Numbered from the stretch's first letter, positions 16,322-25,632 are shown. The stretch: DNA of 64,000 bases from Flavobacterium wongokense (GCF_021608265.1 NZ_JAKIHP010000001.1:372001-436000); one strand, 5' to 3'. The notes: generated by a model from the letters alone, not told the origin. A program made the numbers and translations.

Positions 16322-16353
16322 AAACTCCGGCTGATTACCGGAGTTTTATTTTT
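16322..16353 (+). terminator. Intrinsic terminator after rpoD
   Basis: AAACTCCGG (16322-16330) pairs with CCGGAGTTT (16338-16346), then TTATTTTTA follows. Confidence 0.82.
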
Positions 16354-16407
16354 AATAAACCTCCGCAGTTCGAGCAAAGCTCTCGGGTTTCCGGAGTTTT
16401 ATTTTTA
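16338..16407 (+). repeat. Duplicated terminator arm
   Basis: CCGGAGTTTTATTTTTA occurs at 16338-16354 and again, identical, at 16391-16407, a 53-bp period. The second copy has no good pairing arm close by. It looks like a local duplication of the rpoD terminator. Confidence 0.7.
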
Positions 16408-16408
16408 T

Positions 16409-16470
16409 GGGCGTGCCCCTTCGGGTCAGGCATTCTGCAGTGCACGGCACTGCTGCCAATCCTTCACGCA
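16409..16470 (+). other. GC-rich intergenic element, candidate dispersed repeat
   Basis: This stretch beginning GGGCGTGCCCCTTCGGGTCA is clearly richer in GC than the rest of the gap and can form small hairpins (for example GGGCGTGCCC). From memory, similar sequence recurs between genes in flavobacterial genomes; that was not checked. No gene is seen in it. Confidence 0.35.
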
Positions 16471-16495
16471 ATCTTCAGCAAATAGAAACTTTTGC

Positions 16496-16503
16496 TATCT
16501 TTG
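16496..16503 (+). promoter_or_regulatory. -7 box for rpe
   Basis: TATCTTTG fits TAnnTTTG and lies 25 bp before the ATG at 16529, so the long upstream in-frame extension is not translated. Confidence 0.6.
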
Positions 16504-16528
16504 CAGAAACAATACAATACAACTAAAA

Positions 16529-17191
16529 ATGAAGAATATACTTATTGCCCCATCTGTACTTGCAGCTGACTTTGCCAATCTTCAACGCGACATCGAAATG
16601 ATTAACAACAGTGAAGCTGATTGGTTTCATATTGATATCATGGATGGAGTGTTTGTCCCAAACATTTCTTTCGGCATGCCGGTTTTGGAAGCAATAACCA
16701 AACATGCAAAAAAAACAATCGATGTACATTTGATGATTGTTGACCCTGACAGATACATCAAAACTTTCGCTGCTTTAGGAGCTAATATCCTTCAGGTTCA
16801 TTATGAAGCCTGCACACATTTACACAGGACTTTGCAAGCTATAAAGGCTGAAGGAATGAAAGCAGGTGTCGTATTAAATCCGCATACAAATGTTGATTTA
16901 CTTGAAGACATAATCACCGACATAGACTTAGTCTGCATTATGAGTGTCAACCCAGGTTTTGGCGGACAATCCTTTATCGAAAACACCTATTCAAAAATTG
17001 AAAAACTGAAAGCATTAATCAACAAAAAAAATGCAAAAACAATCATCGAAGTTGACGGTGGTGTTACCAATAAAAATGCAGCCCAATTGGTTAGAGCTGG
17101 AGCCGATGTATTGGTTGCAGGGAATTTTGTTTTTAAAGCTGAGAATCCATCTCAGACGATTTCTGATCTAAAAGCAATTACCTGTATTTAA
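16529..17191 (+). CDS. rpe: Ribulose-phosphate 3-epimerase
   Basis: The 220-residue TIM-barrel protein shows the family motifs APSVLAADFANL, HIDIMDGVFVPNISFG (metal-binding His and Asp), DVHLMI, MSVNPGFGGQSFI and EVDGGV. It interconverts ribulose 5-phosphate and xylulose 5-phosphate in the pentose phosphate pathway. The start at 16529 (MKNILIAPSVL) gives the usual length and follows the -7 box; earlier in-frame starts run through the rpoD terminator. Confidence 0.97.
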   Translation: MKNILIAPSVLAADFANLQRDIEMINNSEADWFHIDIMDGVFVPNISFGMPVLEAITKHAKKTIDVHLMIVDPDRYIKTFAALGANILQVHYEACTHLHRTLQAIKAEGMKAGVVLNPHTNVDLLEDIITDIDLVCIMSVNPGFGGQSFIENTYSKIEKLKALINKKNAKTIIEVDGGVTNKNAAQLVRAGADVLVAGNFVFKAENPSQTISDLKAITCI

Positions 17192-17265
17192 TTTAAAAAT
17201 CTTCCTATAAAGAATTTAAGTAAACATTTTCTCAATTTGATAGAGAGATAATAAATGTATTTAGC

Positions 17266-17273
17266 TAAATTTG
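17266..17273 (+). promoter_or_regulatory. -7 box for the T9SS-secreted protein gene
   Basis: TAAATTTG fits TAnnTTTG, 31 bp before the start at 17305. No TTG at the standard -33 distance was found. Confidence 0.45.
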
Positions 17274-17304
17274 TTTTCATTAATCATTTAAAAAACAAAA
17301 GGCT

Positions 17305-18960
17305 ATGAAAAAAATTACTCTTATTTTATTATTCTTTTTAAGCGTATTTGAATTGTCGGCGCAAGTTGACCATTATGCTGTTGTTGAAGGAATTGCAACA
17401 TCCCAACTTGGTAGAAATCCTCAAGGAGCAAGAAACGTAACCCGAAGTGTGTGGTTGGTTACAACTGCAGAAATGACAGCAGGAGGTTTTGTTGCTGGTG
17501 ATGTTATTGCAGGTTTAGGTTTTTCCTATCAGGTTGCACAAGCAACTGCCACAACTGGAACTTGTGTGATTTATTTGCAAAACACTACTGATACAGCCAA
17601 CACAAAAAGTACGACATGGGCAACTGCAATCGGCGGAATGACTACAGTAAGCAATGGAGCTTACACAATTCCAGCTGCAGCTGGTGAAATCAATTATGAT
17701 TTTAGCGGAGGAAGTCCTTTTACTTATACTGGTGGTGCTGTGTATGTGGCAATTGATTATCAATCGCCAACCGTTTCTGCTACGCCAAATACAGCATATT
17801 GTAACAACGCATTAACTGGAGGAGTAAAAAGCGCAATGTCTGCTGCTGCTTCAACAACTCCACCAACAACAGTTGCTGCATCAAACTTCAGGCCTGTTAC
17901 AAGACTTGGTAAATCAGTTACTTGTTCAAGACCTTATAACTTATATTCTGATGTTACAGTAAATACAACGACTTCGGCTTCCCTTACATTCAACCCTCTT
18001 GGAGGAACAGATTTTGAAATCGAATATGGTGCCTATGGTTTTACTCCTGGATCTGGAACAACATTAACTGGTATAACCGGTTCTCCTTATACAATCCCTG
18101 GACTTTCAGCAAGTACTGTTTATGATGTTTATATTAGAAAAAACTGTGGTAGTTCATTCAGCGGATGGAACGGCCCTTATAGTTTAAATACTGTCTTTAC
18201 ACCAGCATCATCACCGTACAACACAAGTTTTGAACAGGAAACACTTCCTTTCAGCGGATGGGCTACGCCAAACGCTATACCACTTGCAGGAGATTGGGCT
18301 ACGGGTATATTTGGGCCTGGCGCTTTAGTTCAGGATGGTTCAGTTTCTGCGCTTTCAATCACTCCAACAACCGGAGCAAACAACTGGATGTTTTCAAGAG
18401 GTGTAAATTTAACGGCAGGAAGCAATGTTACCATAACTTATTACGTTAGTAATTTTCAAAGTGCCTCAACCACTACTGGTAGTTTAGACTTTACTGTAGG
18501 TGATGCACAAACTTCCGCAGCACAATCAACAATCTTATTGTCTGAAACTGGATTGAATCTTGCTGCATTTGTACAAAAAACAGTCAATTTTACACCTACA
18601 ACAACAGGTGTTCACTATTTTGGATTCAGGAATTTTACTCCTGCAGCAACAGGAACTCATGCAATAATCGTTGACAACTTTACAGTTACTGAGGTTTTAG
18701 GAATGAGTCAAAATGAATTAGATTCACATTTTTCAGTGTTTCCAAATCCAACAAAAAACATCATAAATATTTCGAATTCGATGGACGCTTCGATTCAAAC
18801 CGTTGAACTAAGTGACTTGAATGGAAGAAGTATTAAAAATGTAAAAGTTGCTGACCTTAATGAAACACAACTTAACATATCTGACATTTCTCAAGGTGTG
18901 TATATGTTAAGAATTGCTACTGATAAAGGAACTTTAATTAAAAAAGTAGTAAAAGAATAA
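17305..18960 (+). CDS. T9SS-secreted surface protein with fibronectin-type and C-terminal sorting domains
   Basis: The 551-residue protein has a signal peptide (MKKITLILLFFLSVFELSAQ), a Thr/Ala-rich N-terminal beta domain, a fibronectin-III-like segment (about 205-300, with LTFNPLGGTDFEIEYG and GLSASTVYDVYIRKNCG), and a beta-sandwich of the cleaved-adhesin/MAM type (about 308-470). The type A T9SS sorting domain (about 475-551) contains FSVFPNPTKNIINIS and GVYMLRIATDKGTLIKKVVKE. It would be exported through the type IX system and attached to or released from the surface. The specific role is unknown. Confidence 0.88.
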   Translation: MKKITLILLFFLSVFELSAQVDHYAVVEGIATSQLGRNPQGARNVTRSVWLVTTAEMTAGGFVAGDVIAGLGFSYQVAQATATTGTCVIYLQNTTDTANTKSTTWATAIGGMTTVSNGAYTIPAAAGEINYDFSGGSPFTYTGGAVYVAIDYQSPTVSATPNTAYCNNALTGGVKSAMSAAASTTPPTTVAASNFRPVTRLGKSVTCSRPYNLYSDVTVNTTTSASLTFNPLGGTDFEIEYGAYGFTPGSGTTLTGITGSPYTIPGLSASTVYDVYIRKNCGSSFSGWNGPYSLNTVFTPASSPYNTSFEQETLPFSGWATPNAIPLAGDWATGIFGPGALVQDGSVSALSITPTTGANNWMFSRGVNLTAGSNVTITYYVSNFQSASTTTGSLDFTVGDAQTSAAQSTILLSETGLNLAAFVQKTVNFTPTTTGVHYFGFRNFTPAATGTHAIIVDNFTVTEVLGMSQNELDSHFSVFPNPTKNIINISNSMDASIQTVELSDLNGRSIKNVKVADLNETQLNISDISQGVYMLRIATDKGTLIKKVVKE

Positions 18961-18983
18961 ATCAAATCCTTTTTATAATAATG

Positions 18984-19016
18984 AATCCGTCTTGATATTT
19001 CAGGGCGGATTTTTTA
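18984..19016. terminator. Terminator between convergent genes
   Basis: AATCCGTCTTG (18984-18994) pairs with CAGGGCGGATT (19001-19011) with wobbles, then TTTT on the plus strand. It ends the T9SS gene and may also serve the convergent regulator. Confidence 0.75.
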
Positions 19017-19017
19017 T

Positions 19018-20016
19018 TTAAAGTGAATTCCTGATGATCAAATCACTTTCATTTTCTATCTGCTCTTTTTTATTTTCCAATATCATTTTGGCGAGCAAAG
19101 TCCCCATCATTGAAAAGTTTGTTGAAATGGTTGTAATGCCTTGTTCAACCACTTTTTTCAACGGCGTGTCATTATACGAAATGATGCCAAAATCCTGAAC
19201 TATCTTCAAATTCTGAACTTTAGACTGCTCCAAAACATTTACCAAATCCCTGTCATTTGGGATAATGAAAACCTCGCCTTTTTGAATATCCCTATTTTCA
19301 AAACTGGATAGAATCTCATTTGAAAACGAATGCTCTGTACAAAATTTCTCAAATCCTTCGACCATTCCAATGGGTTCCTTAAAACCCGGAAAAATCAAAA
19401 TTAGTTTTTGATACTTTTCCAACCTCTCCTTCCCTTTTGAAAGCGCTTTGTACATATCCTCAACAAAATCCTGATGAACCGATGGATATTCCGCTAATTC
19501 GCTATTAGTTTGGTCCAAAATATATACATCGTTCTTAGGCAGTGTTTTAATAACAGATGCTGCACCAGCCAAGTTTGTTGGCATCACAATGTATTTGGAA
19601 TAATTCCCATTGCTTTCGTTTATCAATTTTCTAAACATATCAAAATTGAAATGATGAAAGAAAATATCGATTTGCGCATTTCCATCAATCGTTTGTAAAA
19701 AAGCATTGTAGATATCTTCCTTAAAAATATTCAATTCATCAAACAGAAGAAAAATCCTCTGTTCAAAACTAAACTCTACACTTTTCACATAATATCCTTT
19801 CCCCAAAATTGAATAAATAATTCCTCTTTTCTTTAGCTCATCAAAAGCCAACAAAATCGTATCGCGCGAAATGCCAAATTCCAGGCAGACCTTATTAACC
19901 GAGGGCAATTTGTCGTTCCTCTGCAATCTTTTTTCAGCTATTGCTACTTCTACCGAAAATATAATCTGCTTGTATTTTGGTAACGTCGAGTTAGGGTCAA
20001 TGGTGATGATTTTCAT
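19018..20016 (-). CDS. GntR-type regulator with periplasmic-binding-protein-like effector domain
   Basis: The 332-residue protein has a GntR winged helix-turn-helix (about 1-75, with LPSVNKVCLEFGISRDTILLAFDELKKRG and a GKGYYVKS wing). A LacI/periplasmic-binding-like domain follows (about 80-320, with YNAFLQTIDGNAQIDIFF and DFGIISYNDTPLKKVVEQGITTIS). This hybrid layout is like AraR and senses a sugar or oligosaccharide. It is divergent from the galactan/galactose operon, and the phased ACTGG repeats in the shared gap include one copy 2 bp in front of its own start codon. Autoregulation and control of the operon are therefore likely. Ligand inferred as galactose or a galacto-oligosaccharide. 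Confidence 0.9.
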   Translation of the reverse strand: MKIITIDPNSTLPKYKQIIFSVEVAIAEKRLQRNDKLPSVNKVCLEFGISRDTILLAFDELKKRGIIYSILGKGYYVKSVEFSFEQRIFLLFDELNIFKEDIYNAFLQTIDGNAQIDIFFHHFNFDMFRKLINESNGNYSKYIVMPTNLAGAASVIKTLPKNDVYILDQTNSELAEYPSVHQDFVEDMYKALSKGKERLEKYQKLILIFPGFKEPIGMVEGFEKFCTEHSFSNEILSSFENRDIQKGEVFIIPNDRDLVNVLEQSKVQNLKIVQDFGIISYNDTPLKKVVEQGITTISTNFSMMGTLLAKMILENKKEQIENESDLIIRNSL

Positions 20017-20018
20017 AA

Positions 20019-20067
20019 ACTGGAATTAACTGGTGGCAAGATACTAATAAACTGGTAGGTACTGGTA
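20019..20067. promoter_or_regulatory. Operator candidate: four phased ACTGG direct repeats
   Basis: ACTGG starts at 20019, 20029, 20051 and 20061; the last two copies read ACTGGTA. Within each pair the period is exactly 10 bp, one helical turn, and the two pairs are 32 bp apart, about three turns. All lie between the regulator start and the -7 box of the operon, so they probably bind the GntR-type regulator. Confidence 0.6.
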
Positions 20068-20088
20068 TGGTAAAATAATATTAAATAC

Positions 20089-20096
20089 TATTTTTG
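20089..20096 (+). promoter_or_regulatory. -7 box of the galactan/galactose operon
   Basis: TATTTTTG fits TAnnTTTG, 22 bp before the galM start. The ACTGG repeats end 21 bp upstream, where the -33 element would sit, so bound regulator could block polymerase. Confidence 0.55.
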
Positions 20097-20118
20097 ATAA
20101 AGCATTAATAAAAAAGTA

Positions 20119-21165
20119 ATGGATAAAAATCATTTTTCGCAAATTGATACTACAAAAAATGTGAAATCATTTGGTTTTTTAGCAGATGGCAAAGAAGTCC
20201 TTTGTTTCACTTTAAACAATAAAGCGGGTTGCGAATTTTCGGTGATTAACTACGGTGCGACACTAACTTCATTGAAAATTCCGGTTTATGATAACAAAAA
20301 AACTGACATTGTTCTGGGTTTTGAAACCTTGGACGATTATATTAATTCTTATTATCTGCCAAGTCCTCCTTATTTCGGCACTGTAGTCGGAAGATATGCC
20401 GGACGCATAAGCAATGCCGAATTTTCACTTAATGGAAAGCGAATTTTCCTGAATAAGAATCACGGAGAGCATAGTATTCACGGCGGGATTTTAGGCTTTA
20501 GCCGAAAGTTTTGGAAGCTCATTTCTTTCTCTTCTGAAGAGAATCCATCGATAACATTGGAATATGTGAGCAAAGATGGCGAAGAAAATTTTCCTGGTGA
20601 ATTGACTGTAAGGGTTACTTATACATTAACCGAAGAAAATGAATTACAAGTTTCCTTTTCGGCAAAATCGAGCGAAGAAACCATACTCAATTTAACACAA
20701 CACACCTATTTTAATCTGGATGGTCATTCAAAAGATATTGCCAATCAAAAACTTAGTGTTAATTCAAACAAGATTCTGGAAACAACAGAAGAACTGATTC
20801 CAACCGGTGAATTTGCCTCTTTAAAAAACCATTTATTCGACTTTTCGTCAGCTAAATTCTGCCCGGTTTCAATAGACAATACATTTGTACTCGATGACAG
20901 AATTGCCGCAACGCTTATAAGTGAAAAAAACAAGTTGAAAATGACCATTACAACCAATCAGCCAGCAGTCCATATTTATGTTGGCGGAAATTGTTTTGGC
21001 AGGATAAAAGGAAAGGAAAACACCGATTACCATACTACAAGTGGTATTTGCTTTGAAGCTCAGAATTTCCCTGATGCGCCAAATCACAATCACTTTCCAA
21101 GTGCTACCTTAAAAAAAGATGAAGAATACAATCATCAGACAACATTCAAATTTGAAAATATTTAA
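20119..21165 (+). CDS. galM: Galactose mutarotase (aldose 1-epimerase)
   Basis: The 348-residue protein has the GalM beta-sandwich motifs INYGATLTSLKIP, GTVVGRYAGRISNAEF, the catalytic His195 in NLTQHTYFNL, and the catalytic Glu313 in GICFEAQNFPDAPNH. It converts beta-D-galactose, as released by beta-galactosidase, to the alpha anomer used by galactokinase. No signal peptide is seen, so it acts in the cytoplasm. It is first in a tightly packed seven-gene operon (2 bp to the next gene). Confidence 0.95.
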   Translation: MDKNHFSQIDTTKNVKSFGFLADGKEVLCFTLNNKAGCEFSVINYGATLTSLKIPVYDNKKTDIVLGFETLDDYINSYYLPSPPYFGTVVGRYAGRISNAEFSLNGKRIFLNKNHGEHSIHGGILGFSRKFWKLISFSSEENPSITLEYVSKDGEENFPGELTVRVTYTLTEENELQVSFSAKSSEETILNLTQHTYFNLDGHSKDIANQKLSVNSNKILETTEELIPTGEFASLKNHLFDFSSAKFCPVSIDNTFVLDDRIAATLISEKNKLKMTITTNQPAVHIYVGGNCFGRIKGKENTDYHTTSGICFEAQNFPDAPNHNHFPSATLKKDEEYNHQTTFKFENI

Positions 21166-21167
21166 CC

Positions 21168-22226
21168 ATGAAAAAATTTCTCTTCTTATTGTTGACTGTG
21201 TGTTTGTTTTCCTGCTCGTCGGACAATGGCACTAATCCGCCAATTGAGGAAGAATTTATTCGTGCTGCAGACATGTCTTACCTTCCACTCATTGAAAGCG
21301 AAGGAACGGTTTACAAACACAACAATATTGCTGAAAATGCCATTACCACCTTGAAAAATGCTGGCTGTAATACAATACGCATCCGTCTTTGGAAAAATCC
21401 TTCAGATGCTCATTCTGGTTTAACAGAGGTTAAAACTTTTGCTCAACGTGTAAAAGCTGCCGGATTAAAGGTTTGGCTCACCGTTCACTATTCCGACACT
21501 TGGGCCGATCCGGGAAACCAAACAAAACCTATGGCTTGGCAAAGCATGGACTTCAATACGCTCAAAACTTGCGTGACTGATTATACCAATGAAATCATGA
21601 CCGAAATCAATCCGGATATCATTCAAATAGGAAATGAAACCAACGACGGAATGCTTTGGCCGGAAGGAAAATTATCAACAAATGAAAATCAGTATTTACA
21701 GCTGGTAACTGCAGCAACAACCGCTGTCAGAAGCAAATCCACTACAACCAAAATCATGCTGCACTTTGCCGGGATTTCAGGATCGGATTGGTTTTTCAGT
21801 AAGGTTGCCAATATTGATTACGATTATATCGGACTTTCCTATTATCCAATCTGGCATGGAAAAAATTTAACCGATTTACAGAACACTATGAATAATCTTG
21901 GACAGTTATATAATAAAAAAGTGCTGATTGCCGAGACTGCCTACCCTTTTACATTAAATTGGAACGATTATACCAATAACATTGTCGGCCTCGACAATCA
22001 GATAATTGCAGCTTATCCTGCTACAAATGACGGTCAGAAACAATATTTGTTGGCTATAAAAAATTTGGTGAAACAAAGCGCTCACGGAATCGGGTTTTGT
22101 TATTGGGGTTCTGAATGGGTGGCTTTTCGCGGACCAACATCCACTAATGGCTCATCATGGGAAAACCAGGCACTTTGGGATTTTACAAACAATTCACTTC
22201 CGGCAATGGAAGCTTTTAACGAATAA
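21168..22226 (+). CDS. GH53 endo-beta-1,4-galactanase, lipoprotein
   Basis: The 352-residue protein has a lipoprotein signal ending LFSC (Cys16). The GH53 barrel has NTIRIRLWKNPSD, VHYSDTWADPGNQTKPMAW, acid/base Glu157 in IQIGNETNDGMLWPEG and nucleophile Glu256 in VLIAETAYP. It cleaves beta-1,4-galactan such as pectic galactan side chains or type I arabinogalactan, probably at the cell surface. It is followed after 3 bp by a second GH53 gene, suggesting division of labour between a surface and a periplasmic or secreted enzyme. Confidence 0.95.
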   Translation: MKKFLFLLLTVCLFSCSSDNGTNPPIEEEFIRAADMSYLPLIESEGTVYKHNNIAENAITTLKNAGCNTIRIRLWKNPSDAHSGLTEVKTFAQRVKAAGLKVWLTVHYSDTWADPGNQTKPMAWQSMDFNTLKTCVTDYTNEIMTEINPDIIQIGNETNDGMLWPEGKLSTNENQYLQLVTAATTAVRSKSTTTKIMLHFAGISGSDWFFSKVANIDYDYIGLSYYPIWHGKNLTDLQNTMNNLGQLYNKKVLIAETAYPFTLNWNDYTNNIVGLDNQIIAAYPATNDGQKQYLLAIKNLVKQSAHGIGFCYWGSEWVAFRGPTSTNGSSWENQALWDFTNNSLPAMEAFNE

Positions 22227-22229
22227 ATC

Positions 22230-23228
22230 ATGAGAAAATTAATTTTATTATTATTCATTTCTACATTGGGCTTTAGCCAAAACAAACCCTTTGCAAAAGG
22301 TGCAGATGTTGGATGGCTGCCACAAATGGAAGCCACAGGCTATAAATTCTATGACTCCGATGGAAAGGAAAAAGACTGCCTCCAATTATTGAAAGACAGA
22401 GGCATGAACTCCATTCGTCTTCGGGTTTGGGTAAATCCTTCAGATGATAAGGCAAGTGGACATTGCAGTAAGGAAGAAACGGTTGTGATGGCACTACGCG
22501 CCCAAAAAATGGGAATGCGCGTGATGATTGACTTTCATTATTCCGATTCATGGGCTGATCCTGCAAAGCAATTCAAGCCAAAAGCATGGGAAAACCATAC
22601 TTTCCATGAATTACTGGACGATGTGTATTTCCACACTTTTGATGTGATTAATGCGTTGAAGATTGCAGGCGTAAGTCCGGAATGGGTTCAGATTGGAAAC
22701 GAAATCCCAGGCGGAATGCTATGGCCTGATGGGAGTACGCAAAATTGGGTGAAATTGGGGCAATTATTGAACAAAGGCTATGACGCAGTAAAAGCCGTTG
22801 ACAAAAACATAAAAGTAATCGTCCATGTTGATGAAGGAAACAACAACAAGAAATTCAGGACTTTCTTTGACAATGCCACCAAACAAAAAGTGCGTTACGA
22901 TATCATTGGATTGTCTTATTACCCTTTTTGGATTAAAAAGGATTATACCGAAACCATCGCTGATTTACGATTCAACCTCAATGACATGGTTAAACGCTAT
23001 GGCAAAGAGGTAATGGTTGTAGAAGTCGGCGGCGAAGATGACAAAATCCAGAACACTAAAGAACTATTGACCGAAACGATTAAAGCTGTCAGGAATGTGC
23101 CCGGTAATAAAGGCTTGGGTGTTTTTTATTGGGAACCTCAGGGCGCAAGAAGCTGGAGCCATTATGCATTAAGTGCATGGCTGGAAAATGGCCAACCTTC
23201 ACCTGCTTTGGATGCTTTTAAAGAATAA
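22230..23228 (+). CDS. GH53 endo-beta-1,4-galactanase, secreted or periplasmic
   Basis: The 332-residue protein has a cleavable signal (MRKLILLLFISTLGFSQ) with no lipobox. GH53 motifs are SIRLRVWVNPSD, DFHYSDSWADP, acid/base Glu158 in VQIGNEIPGGMLWPDG and nucleophile Glu265 in VMVVEVGGED. Moderately similar to the preceding GH53, so not a recent duplicate. Its exposure differs from its neighbour's by signal type, so it may act on shorter oligosaccharides in the periplasm; that is inference. Confidence 0.95.
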   Translation: MRKLILLLFISTLGFSQNKPFAKGADVGWLPQMEATGYKFYDSDGKEKDCLQLLKDRGMNSIRLRVWVNPSDDKASGHCSKEETVVMALRAQKMGMRVMIDFHYSDSWADPAKQFKPKAWENHTFHELLDDVYFHTFDVINALKIAGVSPEWVQIGNEIPGGMLWPDGSTQNWVKLGQLLNKGYDAVKAVDKNIKVIVHVDEGNNNKKFRTFFDNATKQKVRYDIIGLSYYPFWIKKDYTETIADLRFNLNDMVKRYGKEVMVVEVGGEDDKIQNTKELLTETIKAVRNVPGNKGLGVFYWEPQGARSWSHYALSAWLENGQPSPALDAFKE

Positions 23229-23229
23229 T

Positions 23230-25632
23230 ATGATGGATATAAAATCAATACTAGTATTGCTGTTTTGCTTCTCTTTGGCAAATGCGCAGAAAAAAATAAA
23301 CTTTGATGAAGGCTGGAAATTCCATTTTGGACATGCAGCCAATCCGGATAAGGATTTTAATTACAGCACTGCTACCATCTATTCCAAATCAGGTGGCGCT
23401 GCAAAAACTGCCATTGATGCCAAATTTGTAGATACAACCTGGACCAACATCAATCTGCCCCACGATTGGGCTGTTGGACTTCCGTTTGAAAACTCACCGA
23501 GTTTTGATGTGGAATCCCACGGATACAAACCGGTTGGCGGATTGTATCCCCAAACCAGCATTGGTTGGTATCGAAAACATTTTAATGTTGATAAGACTGA
23601 TACAGGGAAACGTTTCGAAATCCAGTTTGATGGAATTTTTAGGAATGCCACAATTTGGGTAAATGGATTTTTCGTTGGGAATAATTTTAGTGGCTATGTC
23701 GGAAAATCGTATGATATCACCGATTATCTTTTGTTTGACAAGGAAAATGTACTCGTTGTCCGTGTCGATGCTACGCAATATGAAGGCTGGTTTTATGAAG
23801 GCGCCGGAATCTACCGCCACGTTTGGCTCAATACAACCAATAAGGTTTATATCCCTGAAGATGGATTGTTTGTTCATGCAGCAGTCAATGGGAAAAATGC
23901 AGAGGTTATTATAGAAACTGAAGTTGGAAACAAAAATTTTAATTCATCAAACTGCTCTGTTTATTCGTATATCACTGACAGAAACGGGAAACAAATTGCA
24001 AAAACAAGTGAACAAAATTTATCACTAGCTGTAAATCAAAAACAAACCGTCAAACAAAAACTCAGCATTAGCAACGCACAGTTATGGTCTTTGGAAGATC
24101 CTTATTTGTACAAAGTGATTGCTGTAGTAAAGCAGGGAAATCAAATCATACACACAAAGAAAGAGCGGTTTGGTGTAAAGACTGTTCGCTTTGATGCAAA
24201 TCAAGGTTTCTTTTTAAATGGAAAACACATTAAAATACAAGGAACCAACAATCATCAGGACCATGCCGGACTTGGAAGTGCCTTACCTGATTATTTGCAA
24301 TATTACCGAATCAGATTATTGAAGGGAATGGGTTCCAATGCCTATAGGGCGAGCCACAATGCTCCTACTCCGGAACTTTTGGATGCCTGCGACAGTTTGG
24401 GAATGTTGGTTTTGGATGAACAACGTTTATTAAACAGCAGCCCTGAATACATGGATCAGTTCGAGCGTTTAATCCGTCGTGACCGAAACCACGCTTCAGT
24501 GTTTTTGTGGTCCATCGGAAACGAAGAAGGCTGGATACAAAAAACCGAAACGGGAAAGAAAATCGCGCAAACGCTTTTGGCAAAACAAAAAGAATTAGAC
24601 CCAACCAGAACAAGCACTTATGCCGCTGATATGGGGAATGAATTCAATGGTGTAAATGAAGTAATACCTATTCGCGGATTTAATTACCGTCAGTTTGGCG
24701 TTGCCGATTACCATCGGGACCATCCCAGCCAGCCTTTACTCGGAACCGAAATGGGAAGTACCGTAACCACTCGCGGAATTTACGAAAAAGACCCAATCAG
24801 AGCCGATGTTCCCGATCAGGATATAACCGCTCCATGGTGGGCAAGCAAAGCTGAAGATTGGTGGAAACTAGCAGCCGAAAATAAGTATTGGTTAGGCGGT
24901 TTTGTATGGACAGGTTTTGATTACCGTGGCGAACCAACTCCGTATAAATGGCCCAATATATCTTCGCACTTCGGGATTATGGATGTTTGTGGTTTCCCAA
25001 AAAATATTTATTACTATTATAAAAGTTGGTGGACCAATGAAGATGTGCTGCATATTTCCCCACATTGGAATTGGCCTGAAAAAGTTGGCAAACCAATTGA
25101 TGTTTGGGTGAATACCAATGCAGATGATGTAGAATTATTTTTAAACGGAAAAAGTTTAGGCAAAAAACAAATGCCAAGGAACAGCCATTTGCAATGGGAA
25201 GTAATTTATGAACCCGGAACTTTAGAAGCGATTGCGTATAAAAATGGGAAAAAACTCTCCACAAAAATAGAAACTACCGGACAGGCTTCAAAAGTTGTTC
25301 TTTCACCAGACAGGACCACAATTACCGCCAACGGAAAAGACGCGGATGTGATCAATGTTTCTTTTGTTGATGCTGCCGGTAAGGAAGTTCCTGATGCGAA
25401 TAATATGGTGTATTTTACAATTTCAGGTGATGCCAAAATCATTGGCGTTGGCAATGGCGACCCTAGTTCGCACGAACCCGATAAATGTGTTGATGGTGCT
25501 TGGCAAAGAAGCGCTTTCAGCGGGAAATGCCAGGTAATCATTCAGGCTGGAAAAACTTCCGGGTCTATAAAACTCGAAGCCAAATCTAACGGATTGATTT
25601 CTGGTTCAACAATCATCCAAAGTAAACAATGA
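23230..25632 (+). CDS. GH2 beta-galactosidase with DUF4982-type C-terminus
   Basis: The start is the ATG at 23230 (MMDIKSILVLLFCFSLANAQ), giving a signal peptide and 800 residues. The protein has a GH2 sugar-binding domain (about 25-200), an immunoglobulin-like domain (about 205-315) and the catalytic barrel (about 320-605), with acid/base Glu432 in WSIGNEEGW and probable nucleophile Glu507 in LLGTEMGS. A DUF4982-like domain (VWVNTNADDVELFLNGKSLGK) and a terminal Ig-like domain follow. It would release galactose from galacto-oligosaccharides in the periplasm. It overlaps galK by 4 bp (ATGA). Confidence 0.94.
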   Translation: MMDIKSILVLLFCFSLANAQKKINFDEGWKFHFGHAANPDKDFNYSTATIYSKSGGAAKTAIDAKFVDTTWTNINLPHDWAVGLPFENSPSFDVESHGYKPVGGLYPQTSIGWYRKHFNVDKTDTGKRFEIQFDGIFRNATIWVNGFFVGNNFSGYVGKSYDITDYLLFDKENVLVVRVDATQYEGWFYEGAGIYRHVWLNTTNKVYIPEDGLFVHAAVNGKNAEVIIETEVGNKNFNSSNCSVYSYITDRNGKQIAKTSEQNLSLAVNQKQTVKQKLSISNAQLWSLEDPYLYKVIAVVKQGNQIIHTKKERFGVKTVRFDANQGFFLNGKHIKIQGTNNHQDHAGLGSALPDYLQYYRIRLLKGMGSNAYRASHNAPTPELLDACDSLGMLVLDEQRLLNSSPEYMDQFERLIRRDRNHASVFLWSIGNEEGWIQKTETGKKIAQTLLAKQKELDPTRTSTYAADMGNEFNGVNEVIPIRGFNYRQFGVADYHRDHPSQPLLGTEMGSTVTTRGIYEKDPIRADVPDQDITAPWWASKAEDWWKLAAENKYWLGGFVWTGFDYRGEPTPYKWPNISSHFGIMDVCGFPKNIYYYYKSWWTNEDVLHISPHWNWPEKVGKPIDVWVNTNADDVELFLNGKSLGKKQMPRNSHLQWEVIYEPGTLEAIAYKNGKKLSTKIETTGQASKVVLSPDRTTITANGKDADVINVSFVDAAGKEVPDANNMVYFTISGDAKIIGVGNGDPSSHEPDKCVDGAWQRSAFSGKCQVIIQAGKTSGSIKLEAKSNGLISGSTIIQSKQ

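Noticed and set aside
16319..16528. Extended N-terminus for rpe
   Set aside because: The extension translates the rpoD terminator and the GC-rich element and precedes the -7 box at 16496.
23173..23229. GTG at 23173 as start of the GH2 beta-galactosidase
   Set aside because: It overlaps the GH53 gene by 56 bp and would bury the clear signal peptide that begins at 23230.
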